Shown here piece by piece: positions 1 through 6,082 of a stretch of 7,820 nt of DNA. Below the pieces are notes generated by a model, which did not search any database, was not told the origin of the DNA, and saw only the letters and a program-made list of their open reading frames with translations. The stretch is from Oceanihabitans sp. Its GTDB lineage: Bacteria > Bacteroidota > Bacteroidia > Flavobacteriales > Flavobacteriaceae. The number at the start of each line of letters is the position of its first letter. Position 1 is the first letter of the stretch. The translations under genes were made by a program, and so were the position numbers. Location of the stretch: assembly GCA_018067265.1 (NCBI GenBank), contig JAGPUY010000033.1, forward strand, positions 1 to 7,820, given 5' to 3'.

Positions 1-887
1 CGTGCTGCTTCAATTTCGGTATACATATCTGCTAATTTAAAAGCAATAGCTTGATGGTTGCAAATTTCGGTACCAAAAGCTTTACGTTCTTTCGAATATT
101 TTAAAGCCAATTCATATGCACCAGCTGCAATTCCTAGAGCCTGAGCAGCAATTCCAATACGTCCACCAGATAAGGTTTTCATAGCGAATCTAAAACCAGA
201 TCCATCCTCACCAATTCTATTTTCTTTAGGAACTTTTACATCATTAAATTGTAAGGTATGTGTATCACTTCCGCGAATTCCTAATTTATCTTCTTTAGGT
301 CCAATATCGAAACCAGGCATTCCTTTTTCAAGAATAAAGGCATTAATTCCATGGGAGCCTTTATGGTTATCTGTTTGGGCAATTACGATATAAATTCCTG
401 CACGTCCACCATTCGTAATCCAGTTTTTTGTTCCGTTAATCACATAGTGATCTCCTTTATCTATTGCGGTTGTTTTTTGCGAAGTTGCATCACTACCAGC
501 TTCTGGTTCACTTAAACAAAAAGCGCCAATTTCTTCTCCAGTAGCAAGTTTTGTTAAGTATTTTTGTTTTTGTTCTTCATTAGCGTAGTATTCCAAGCCA
601 TAACAAACTAAAGAGTTGTTTACAGAAACCATTACAGAAGCAGATGCATCAATTTTAGAAAGTTCTTCCATAATTAGTACATATGAAATGGCATCCATTC
701 CGCTTCCGCCATATTTAGGATCTACCATAATTCCCATAAAACCAAGATCTCCCATTTTTCTAACTAATTCCTGCGGGAAAGTCTGTGCATTGTCACGTTC
801 TATAACTCCTGGAAGTAATTCGTTTTGTGCAAAATCGCGAGCTGCATCGCGAATCATGATATGTTCTTCTGTTAGGCTAAAATCCAT
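1..887 (-). CDS. Acyl-CoA dehydrogenase, 5' part of gene (C-terminus outside window)
   Basis: FAD-dependent enzyme that introduces the alpha,beta double bond into an acyl-CoA and passes electrons to electron-transfer flavoprotein; cytoplasmic, in fatty-acid or branched-chain amino-acid breakdown. Reading the minus strand from the ATG at 887 gives 295 codons without a stop, starting MDFSLTEEHIMIRDAARDFA, the usual N-terminal helical domain. Residues 123-135 (FCLSEPEAGSDAT) match the family signature that contacts FAD and substrate. 'ITNGG' (157-161) and the beta-domain 'LGIRGSDTHTLQFNDVKVP' (202-220) follow, then the start of the C-terminal helical domain ('GGRIGIAAQALGIAAGAYELA'). Family members have about 380 residues, so roughly 85 are missing, including the region with the catalytic glutamate. 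The best resemblance, from memory, is to short-chain/butyryl-CoA dehydrogenases, but chain-length preference cannot be read here. The gene is divergent from anmK and has its own promoter at 925-955. There is no frameshift in the visible part. Confidence 0.95.
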   Translation of the reverse strand, partial: MDFSLTEEHIMIRDAARDFAQNELLPGVIERDNAQTFPQELVRKMGDLGFMGIMVDPKYGGSGMDAISYVLIMEELSKIDASASVMVSVNNSLVCYGLEYYANEEQKQKYLTKLATGEEIGAFCLSEPEAGSDATSQKTTAIDKGDHYVINGTKNWITNGGRAGIYIVIAQTDNHKGSHGINAFILEKGMPGFDIGPKEDKLGIRGSDTHTLQFNDVKVPKENRIGEDGSGFRFAMKTLSGGRIGIAAQALGIAAGAYELALKYSKERKAFGTEICNHQAIAFKLADMYTEIEAA

Positions 888-924
888 AATTTTATTTAAA
901 TGTTTTTATGATAAAAAATGAGTA

Positions 925-955
925 CAAATATAAGTTTTTAATGGCATATTTTCAA
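925..955 (-). promoter_or_regulatory. Bacteroidota-type promoter for the acyl-CoA dehydrogenase gene
   Basis: On the minus strand, TATATTTG (932 to 925) is an exact match to the TAnnTTTG -7 element recognised by the primary sigma factor of Bacteroidota. TTG (955 to 953) lies upstream with a 20-base spacer, within the usual 19-21. Transcription would start near 919, leaving a leader of about 30 nt before the ATG at 887, with no Shine-Dalgarno sequence. The match is by eye against a known consensus. Confidence 0.65.
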
Positions 956-979
956 TAGAGATTACTATTTTTACATAAT

Positions 980-2038
980 ATGACAAAGAGGGAATATAAA
1001 ATTGTAGGAGTTATGTCTGGAACATCATTAGATGGAATAGATTTAGCCTACATAACTTTTAATTTCGATACCACTTGGAAGTTTAAAATAGAATGCTGTA
1101 ATACCATTAGCTATTCGGAAGAATGGTTAGATATCCTGAAACATTTGGTTGGTCGTTCTTCGGAAGAATTACAACAGATTGACATTAATTATACGGCACA
1201 CGTAGCAGAAGTAATTACTGCTTTTATTGCAGAAAACAATATTCAAGACATAGATGCTATTTGTTCTCATGGGCATACCGCATTGCATCGCCCAAAAAAT
1301 AGTTTAACGTATCAAATTGGAAACTTAAAAGAATTAGCCACTTTAACGAAGCATAAAGTAGTTTGCGATTTTAGAGTGCAAGATGTAGCTCTTGGTGGTC
1401 AAGGTGCACCATTAGTGCCAATTGGCGATCAATTGTTGTTTTCAGAATATGACTATTGTTTAAACTTAGGCGGATTTGCAAATGTTTCCTATTTAGAGAA
1501 CCAAAAGCGGATTGCTTATGATATTTGTCCGGCAAATATTGTTTTAAATAAGTATTCCAATATGCTAGGCTTAGCTTATGATGATAAAGGAGAAATTGCA
1601 AAATCTGGTGCTTTTTTAGATCAGTTAGAAACCGAATTGCAAAATTTACCATTCTATAAACAAAGTCCGCCAAAATCCTTAGGATTAGAATGGGTGGAAA
1701 CCAAAATTTTTCCAAAATTAGAAGCTTCAAAGCATAAAGAAGCAGATGTACTTCACACCTTTACAGAACATATTGCGAATCAAATAGCAGCGAGTTTTAA
1801 AACCGGAACTAAAATTTTAGTAACTGGAGGTGGCGCTTATAATGATTATCTTATGTCTAGAATTAATTCTAAAAAAAAATTAAATCTTAAGATACCTTCC
1901 AAAGAATTAATAGAGTTTAAAGAAGCGCTAATTTTTGGTTTTTTAGGGGTATTAAAAATGCGGGATGAAGTAAATTGTTTAGCTAGTGTAACAGGAGCGA
2001 AACAAGATCATAGTAGTGGGGAAATTTATCTTCCTTAA
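980..2038 (+). CDS. anmK: Anhydro-N-acetylmuramic acid kinase
   Basis: AnmK opens the 1,6-anhydro ring of anhydro-MurNAc and phosphorylates it with ATP, giving MurNAc-6-phosphate for reuse. It is a cytoplasmic step of peptidoglycan recycling. The 352-residue protein is close to the usual 360-370. Residues 10-21 (GVMSGTSLDGID) are the family's hallmark nucleotide-binding motif. 'CSHGHTALHRP' (95-105), 'DFRVQDVALGGQGAPLVP' (130-147, the region of the catalytic aspartate), 'LNLGGFANVS' (161-170) and 'VTGGGAYN' (281-288, second nucleotide-binding loop of the ASKHA fold) are all present in the expected order, so the enzyme looks intact. The ATG at 980 is chosen because the next ATG (codon 12) would remove part of the hallmark motif. 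No Shine-Dalgarno sequence is seen, and only a weak -7-like TATTTTTA (966-973) lies upstream; if used, the leader would be almost nil. The gene is 70 bp upstream of the next gene with no terminator hairpin between. No other recycling gene is in view. Confidence 0.96.
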   Translation: MTKREYKIVGVMSGTSLDGIDLAYITFNFDTTWKFKIECCNTISYSEEWLDILKHLVGRSSEELQQIDINYTAHVAEVITAFIAENNIQDIDAICSHGHTALHRPKNSLTYQIGNLKELATLTKHKVVCDFRVQDVALGGQGAPLVPIGDQLLFSEYDYCLNLGGFANVSYLENQKRIAYDICPANIVLNKYSNMLGLAYDDKGEIAKSGAFLDQLETELQNLPFYKQSPPKSLGLEWVETKIFPKLEASKHKEADVLHTFTEHIANQIAASFKTGTKILVTGGGAYNDYLMSRINSKKKLNLKIPSKELIEFKEALIFGFLGVLKMRDEVNCLASVTGAKQDHSSGEIYLP

Positions 2039-2050
2039 AAATATTATAAA

Positions 2051-2084
2051 TTTAGAATAAAGCACTTTTTGTTTTTTATATTTG
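2051..2084 (+). promoter_or_regulatory. Putative Bacteroidota promoter for the ELFV dehydrogenase gene
   Basis: TATATTTG at 2077-2084 is an exact TAnnTTTG -7 element. The only -33 candidate is an imperfect TTTAG at 2051-2055, 21 bases upstream. Transcription would begin near 2091, about 18 nt before the ATG at 2109. The -7 element contains the TTG (2082-2084) that a gene caller could take as the start codon, so it argues for the ATG start instead. Confidence is limited by the poor -33 match. Confidence 0.5.
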
Positions 2085-2108
2085 TTTAACAAACAACGAA
2101 CCATATTA

Positions 2109-3335
2109 ATGAAAGATTTACTTAGTAAATACGAAAATAAAGAACCCGAAATAGTTTTTAATTGGAAAGATCCAGAAACAGATGCAGAGGGTTGGACAGT
2201 AATAAACTCCCTTCGTGGAGGAGCAGCTGGTGGCGGAACCAGAATGCGTAAAGGGTTGGATATGAACGAAGTTTTATCTCTAGCCAAAACCATGGAAGTG
2301 AAATTTACTGTTTCCGGACCAGCAATTGGAGGTGCAAAATCAGGTATTAATTTCGACCCAAGCGACCCAAGAAAAAAAGGTGTTTTAGAGCGTTGGTATA
2401 AAGCAGTATCTCCATTACTTAAAAGTTATTATGGTACAGGAGGCGATTTAAATGTAGACGAAATTCATGAAGTAATCCCAATTACTGAAGAAAGTGGTGT
2501 TTGGCATCCGCAAGAAGGTGTCTTTAATGGCCATTTTAAACCAACCGAAGCAGACAAGATTAATAGAATCGGACAATTACGTCAAGGTGTAATTAAAGTG
2601 ATTGAAAACCCAAACTTCTCTCCTAGTGTAACTAGAAAATATACAATAGCAGATATGATTACAGGTTTTGGTGTTGCTGAAGCCGTAAAACAATATTATA
2701 CTATTTATGGAGGATCTGTTGTTGGAAAAAAAGCAATAGTTCAAGGTTTTGGTAACGTAGGTTCTGCAGCAGCATTCTATTTGGCGCAAATGGGAGCAAA
2801 AGTTGTAGGTATTATTGATCGCGAAGGTGGTTTAATAAAGGAAGACGGTTTTTCTTTTGAAGAAATTACTTCGTTGTTTTTAAATAAAGATGGAAATACC
2901 TTAGTAGCAGATACTCTTATTCCTTTTGATGAAATTAATGATAAAATTTGGTCACTAGAAACACATATATTTGCACCTTGTGCAGCTTCAAGACTAATTA
3001 CACAAGATCAAATTGATCAAATGATCGATACAGGATTAGAAGTTATTTCTTGTGGTGCAAATGTACCATTTGCAGATAAAGAAATCTTTTTTGGTTCTAT
3101 TATGGAACATACTGATAATCGCGTAAGTCTGATCCCAGATTTTATTTCAAACTGCGGTATGGCAAGAGTTTTTGCATACTTTATGGAACGTAAAGTACAA
3201 ATGACAGATGAAGCTATTTTTAATGATACTTCAGAAAGTATTAAAAAAGCAATCCAAAACGTACATAACAAGAACCAATCAAAAACCGGGATTAGTGCAA
3301 CGGCTTTCGAAATAGCATTAAGCCAACTTATATAA
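2109..3335 (+). CDS. Glu/Leu/Phe/Val dehydrogenase family amino-acid dehydrogenase
   Basis: NAD(P)-dependent oxidative deaminase of the ELFV family, converting an amino acid to its 2-oxo acid plus ammonium, or the reverse; cytoplasmic. From the ATG at 2109 it has 408 residues. 'GGAAGGGTRM' (37-46), K65 in 'MEVKFTVSG' and K77 in 'GPAIGGAKSGI' (70-80) correspond to the substrate-binding and catalytic lysines. D113 in 'GTGGDLNVDEIHEV' sits where the family has its catalytic aspartate. 'VQGFGNVGSAAA' (211-222) is the Rossmann dinucleotide loop, and D237 at the end of the next strand favours NAD over NADP. 'PCAAS' (290-294) and 'ISCGANVPF' (313-321) close the family pattern. The segment after D113 (about 119-170) does not look like textbook glutamate or leucine dehydrogenase, so the substrate is uncertain. 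An in-frame TTG at 2082 would add nine residues but lies inside the likely promoter. Only 9 bp separate it from nhaD, suggesting cotranscription. Confidence 0.9.
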   Translation: MKDLLSKYENKEPEIVFNWKDPETDAEGWTVINSLRGGAAGGGTRMRKGLDMNEVLSLAKTMEVKFTVSGPAIGGAKSGINFDPSDPRKKGVLERWYKAVSPLLKSYYGTGGDLNVDEIHEVIPITEESGVWHPQEGVFNGHFKPTEADKINRIGQLRQGVIKVIENPNFSPSVTRKYTIADMITGFGVAEAVKQYYTIYGGSVVGKKAIVQGFGNVGSAAAFYLAQMGAKVVGIIDREGGLIKEDGFSFEEITSLFLNKDGNTLVADTLIPFDEINDKIWSLETHIFAPCAASRLITQDQIDQMIDTGLEVISCGANVPFADKEIFFGSIMEHTDNRVSLIPDFISNCGMARVFAYFMERKVQMTDEAIFNDTSESIKKAIQNVHNKNQSKTGISATAFEIALSQLI

Positions 3336-3344
3336 CACACTTTT

Positions 3345-4739
3345 ATGGAAACAGTAATTATTTTAGTATTTGTATTAGGCTATTTGGCTATTACTTTAGA
3401 GCATAGCATTAAGATTGATAAATTAATTCCGGCTTTAGTCATGATGGCTATTTGTTGGGCTTTAATTGCTTTAGGAATTGATAGTTTTCCGCAGTGGTTT
3501 GATTCTGCCAAACACCATTTAATGGATAATTTTGGATTGCTTGGGCATGAAGAAAAAATGCACATGATGGAAGAAACATTATTACATCATTTAGGTAAAA
3601 CAGCAGAGATATTAGTATTCCTTTTAGGTGCAATGACTATTGTCGAAATTATAGATTACTTTGATGGTTTTGCTACTATTAAAGGCTTTATTAAAACAAA
3701 AAAGAAATCTAAAATCTTATGGATTTTTGCCTTTTTAGCTTTTATCCTTTCTGCAATCATAGATAACTTAACAGCAACTATTGTTTTAATATCCATACTT
3801 CAAAAAATAGTAAAAGATAGAGATGTACGTATCTGGTACGCAGGTTTAATTATTATAGCTGCAAATGCTGGTGGTGCATGGTCTCCAATTGGTGACGTTA
3901 CAACAACCATGCTTTGGATTGGTAAAAAAGTAACTACAGGACATTTAATAGGTTACCTATTTATTCCGTCGTTATTATGTATGCTAGTTCCTACATTTAT
4001 TGCTTCTTTTTTACCAGCTTTTAAAGGGGATTTAGAAACGGTAGAAGAAGATAGCGATAAACCTAAAAGTAAGTACAGTGCAACCATGTTATATCTTGGT
4101 TTAGCAGGGATTGTTTCCGTGCCAATTTTTAAAACAGTAACGCATTTGCCTCCTTATGTTGGTATGATGTTGGCTTTAGGTATCGTTGCTATTTTTGCTG
4201 AAATCTATAGTAATTCTAAATTTAGTATTTCTAGTCCGGATTCGGCAGAAAGTGATGCACATGCACACCATAGTCCAGTACACCATTCGCTTTCTAAAAT
4301 AGAAATGCCAAGTATTTTATTCTTCTTAGGGATTTTAATGGCTGTTGCAGCTCTTGAATCTTTAGGAATTCTATTCGGTTTTGCTACAACTTTACAAGAC
4401 ACTATGCCAATGTTAGGTACCGAGTTGCACCATGGTGGTGTTTCCGATTTAGTAGTCTTGTTATTAGGAGTAGGATCTGCAGTTATAGATAACGTTCCAT
4501 TAGTAGCAGCAAGTTTAGGTATGTTCTCAGAGCCTATGGATAATGAGCTTTGGCACTTTATTGCATACTCTGCAGGAACAGGTGGATCTATGTTAATTAT
4601 CGGTTCTGCTGCAGGAGTAGTTGCAATGGGAATGGAGAAAATAGATTTCTTCTGGTATGTGAAAAAGATATCTTGGTTGGCATTAATCGGTTTCCTTGTA
4701 GGATCTGCCGCATTTATGGTAACAAGAACTTTATTTTAA
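3345..4739 (+). CDS. nhaD: Na+/H+ antiporter, NhaD type
   Basis: Integral inner-membrane antiporter exporting Na+ (or Li+) in exchange for H+, for sodium and pH homeostasis; fits a marine or salt-exposed cell. The 464 residues form roughly 11-12 hydrophobic segments by eye. Two family half-motifs are clear: 'AIIDNLTATIVLISIL' (137-152) with D140-N141, followed by 'NAGGAWSPIGDVTTTMLW' (174-191) with D184, and in the second half 'GSAVIDNVPLVAASLGMF' (377-394) with D382-N383 and 'SAGTGGSMLIIGSAAG' (409-424). The paired DN motifs reflect the inverted repeat of the ion-transporter superfamily and probably line the ion path. A hydrophilic loop around 227-245 is acidic and lysine-rich. Another (about 290-319) has a histidine cluster (H306, H308, H309, H313, H314). 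The ATG at 3345, 9 bp after the dehydrogenase stop, is followed directly by a membrane segment; no Shine-Dalgarno sequence. A stem-loop lies 12 bp after the stop. Confidence 0.93.
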   Translation: METVIILVFVLGYLAITLEHSIKIDKLIPALVMMAICWALIALGIDSFPQWFDSAKHHLMDNFGLLGHEEKMHMMEETLLHHLGKTAEILVFLLGAMTIVEIIDYFDGFATIKGFIKTKKKSKILWIFAFLAFILSAIIDNLTATIVLISILQKIVKDRDVRIWYAGLIIIAANAGGAWSPIGDVTTTMLWIGKKVTTGHLIGYLFIPSLLCMLVPTFIASFLPAFKGDLETVEEDSDKPKSKYSATMLYLGLAGIVSVPIFKTVTHLPPYVGMMLALGIVAIFAEIYSNSKFSISSPDSAESDAHAHHSPVHHSLSKIEMPSILFFLGILMAVAALESLGILFGFATTLQDTMPMLGTELHHGGVSDLVVLLLGVGSAVIDNVPLVAASLGMFSEPMDNELWHFIAYSAGTGGSMLIIGSAAGVVAMGMEKIDFFWYVKKISWLALIGFLVGSAAFMVTRTLF

Positions 4740-4751
4740 TCAAAAAATAAT

Positions 4752-4774
4752 TCCTCGAGTTTTTTATTCGAGGA
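4752..4774 (+). terminator. Stem-loop after nhaD, possible terminator
   Basis: TCCTCGA (4752-4758) pairs perfectly with TCGAGGA (4768-4774) around a 9-nt T-rich loop. The hairpin begins 12 bp after the nhaD stop and probably ends that transcript or protects its 3' end. The downstream flank (TTCCATTAAAA) is only moderately T-rich, so it is not a textbook intrinsic terminator on the plus strand. The opposite strand has a better T-run (complement of AAAAAAT, 4743-4749). Confidence 0.45.
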
Positions 4775-4787
4775 TTCCATTAAAATT

Positions 4788-4826
4788 GTCATTGCCGCGA
4801 AAGCGAGAATCTATAATAAAGATTCT
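4788..4826. repeat. Palindromic intergenic element resembling a dispersed repeat
   Basis: The stretch starting GTCATTGCCGCGAAAGCGAG resembles, from memory, the GTCATTCCCGCGAAAGCGGGAATC family of short palindromes scattered between genes in many bacteria. Seen directly: CGC (4796-4798) and GCG (4803-4805) pair around a GAAA tetraloop, with imperfect extension outward. Immediately after, AGAATCT (4806-4812) pairs perfectly with AGATTCT (4820-4826) around a 7-nt loop, so the RNA could fold into two adjacent hairpins. It sits between the nhaD stem-loop and exbB. It is too short for an insertion sequence and has no reading frame. Membership of a repeat family is inferred. Confidence 0.45.
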
Positions 4827-4892
4827 TTAAAAAATATTTATTATACTTAAGTAAAAATATCAACGTTAATACATTAGCCAAAACAATTTTTT

Positions 4893-5594
4893 ATGTTAAA
4901 TACAATATTGCAAGATGCACAAGAAGGTGCAGAATTATTAGCAGATGGAGAGTCTGCTAAAAAAACACTTTCCATAATAGAACTAATCTCAAGTGGAGGT
5001 ACCGCAGGAATGATAATTATGGCCCTACTATTTGTGTTACTTATAGTTGCTATCTATATTTATTTTGAAAGACTATTCGCTATTAAGGCCGCATCACAAG
5101 TAGATGCTAATTTTATGAATCAAATAAAAGACCATGTTTCTAATGGGAAAGTAGATGCCGCACAAATGTTATGTGCACAGCAAAACTCGCCAGTTTCTAG
5201 ACTAATAGGAAAAGGAATTAGTAGAATTGGTAAACCATTAGAAGATATTAATACTGCTATTGAAAACGCAGGAAGACTAGAGATTTACGGATTAGAAAAA
5301 AACGTTAGTGTACTGGCAACCATTTCAGGAGCAGCACCAATGATTGGTTTTCTTGGTACCGTAATAGGAATGATACTTTCTATATTCGAAATCGCAAATT
5401 CGGGAGGATCCATAGATATTAAAACACTTGCAGATGGTTTATATACCGCTATGACAACAACTGTTGGAGGTCTTATTGTTGGTATTATCGCTTATGTTTC
5501 CTATAACCATTTAGTTGTGAAAACAGATAAGGTAGTTTACCAAATGGAAGCAAATTCTTTAGAGTTTTTAGATCACTTAAACGAACCAACTTAA
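4893..5594 (+). CDS. exbB: MotA/TolQ/ExbB proton-channel family protein
   Basis: Inner-membrane stator subunit which, with ExbD, uses the proton gradient to drive TonB- or TolA-like rods. The 233-residue protein has a short amphipathic N-terminus, a first membrane helix at about 37-59, a cytoplasmic domain (60-138), and helices at about 139-165 and 184-207. The second helix carries 'GAAPMIGFLGTVIGM' (146-160), and the third 'LYTAMTTTVGGLIVGIIA' (183-200); these are the conserved pore-lining motifs of the family, with threonines at 156 and 188-190. The gene stops one base before exbD, so the two are translated together. The 153-bp upstream gap contains a stem-loop and a palindromic repeat; the only promoter-like match is TACATTAG (4870-4877), one mismatch from the -7 consensus and without a clear -33. 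ExbB versus TolQ cannot be settled by sequence alone; ExbB is preferred because the next-but-one gene ends in a TonB-type domain. Confidence 0.93.
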   Translation: MLNTILQDAQEGAELLADGESAKKTLSIIELISSGGTAGMIIMALLFVLLIVAIYIYFERLFAIKAASQVDANFMNQIKDHVSNGKVDAAQMLCAQQNSPVSRLIGKGISRIGKPLEDINTAIENAGRLEIYGLEKNVSVLATISGAAPMIGFLGTVIGMILSIFEIANSGGSIDIKTLADGLYTAMTTTVGGLIVGIIAYVSYNHLVVKTDKVVYQMEANSLEFLDHLNEPT

Positions 5595-5595
5595 T

Positions 5596-5988
5596 ATGAA
5601 TTTAAGAGGAAGAAATAAAGTAACACCAGAATTTAATATGTCGTCTATGACAGACATCGTATTTCTGTTGCTCATATTTTTTATGATTGCATCTACACTT
5701 GTTTCCGCGGAAGCTATAGATTTACTATTACCAAAATCTTCAAGCAAAACAACGCAAACAAAAAATGTATCTGTAAGCGTAGATAAAGACGTGAACTATT
5801 ATGTAGATATGAAAAAAGTATCTAAAGATAATCTCGAAGCAGAAGTAATCGCAAAAGTAGGAGACACAGATACACCATCTATTACTATTCGTTCCGACCA
5901 AGATGTAGAAATGAAACACGTAGTGTTTATAATGGATATTGCGAATAGAAATAAAATCAAATCCACTTTAGCAGTAAAGTCACAGTAA
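5596..5988 (+). CDS. exbD: Biopolymer transporter ExbD/TolR family protein
   Basis: Second subunit of the proton-driven motor; its single membrane helix sits inside the ExbB ring. The 130 residues begin with a short basic cytoplasmic tail, then 'EFNMSSMTDIVFLLLIFFM' (12-30), the family signature. D20 in that motif is the membrane aspartate that is protonated in the cycle (Asp25 in E. coli ExbD). The remainder (about 40-130) is a periplasmic domain: 'IDLLLPKSSS' after the membrane, 'VSVSVDKDVNYYVD' (58-71) and a final 'SITIRSDQDVEMKHVVFIMDIANRNKI' region, typical of ExbD/TolR. Length is at the short end of the usual 130-150. The start is one base after the exbB stop. A strong stem-loop follows 8 bp after the stop, so transcription may partly end here, before the TonB-like genes. 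Confidence 0.93.
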   Translation: MNLRGRNKVTPEFNMSSMTDIVFLLLIFFMIASTLVSAEAIDLLLPKSSSKTTQTKNVSVSVDKDVNYYVDMKKVSKDNLEAEVIAKVGDTDTPSITIRSDQDVEMKHVVFIMDIANRNKIKSTLAVKSQ

Positions 5989-5996
5989 TAATAAAA

Positions 5997-6024
5997 ACAC
6001 CTTTTCTATTTTTAGGAAAGGTGT
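5997..6024 (+). terminator. Intrinsic terminator or attenuator between exbD and tonB-like gene
   Basis: ACACCTTTTC (5997-6006) pairs with GGAAAGGTGT (6015-6024): ten pairs with one G-T wobble, around an 8-nt TATTTTTA loop. A T-rich tract (CTTTAGCTTTTATT, 6025-6038) follows, and the 5' side is A-rich, so it could act on both strands. It starts 8 bp after the exbD stop and lies 58 bp before the next gene on the same strand. It therefore either ends the exbBD transcript or lowers readthrough into the two TonB-like genes. Confidence 0.75.
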
Positions 6025-6025
6025 C

Positions 6026-6059
6026 TTTAGCTTTTATTAGCTGAATAATTTAAGTTTTG
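6026..6059 (+). promoter_or_regulatory. Weak candidate promoter for the tonB-like pair
   Basis: AAGTTTTG (6052-6059) has one mismatch to TAnnTTTG; TTTAG (6026-6030) is an imperfect -33 element, 21 bases upstream. The predicted start near 6066 would give a leader of about 17 nt to the ATG at 6083. The layout copies the candidate at 2051-2084, including TTTAG. In an AT-rich gap such a match can arise by chance. Confidence 0.25.
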
Positions 6060-6082
6060 AATACACATTCAATAAAAGCATA

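Noticed and set aside
616..921. Plus-strand frame of 101 codons over the start of the acyl-CoA dehydrogenase gene
   Set aside because: It lies opposite a clearly coding gene with a full family signature and has no recognisable features of its own.
966..973. TATTTTTA as a -7 element for anmK
   Set aside because: One mismatch at the G position and no -33 TTG at the right distance; it would give an almost leaderless mRNA. Possible but too weak to list.
1371..1730. Minus-strand frame of 119 codons inside anmK
   Set aside because: Fully inside a gene with intact motifs on the plus strand; the translation looks random.
2039..2076. T-rich stretch after anmK as a terminator
   Set aside because: There is no stable hairpin before the T-run, only short AT-rich palindromes.
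4550..4750. Plus-strand 66-codon frame overlapping the 3' end of nhaD
   Set aside because: A shifted frame of nhaD with Cys/Arg-rich random translation; nhaD reads through intact.
4870..4877. TACATTAG as a -7 element for exbB
   Set aside because: One mismatch and no -33 partner about 20 bases upstream. The exbB promoter must be in this gap or further upstream, but I cannot point to it with confidence.
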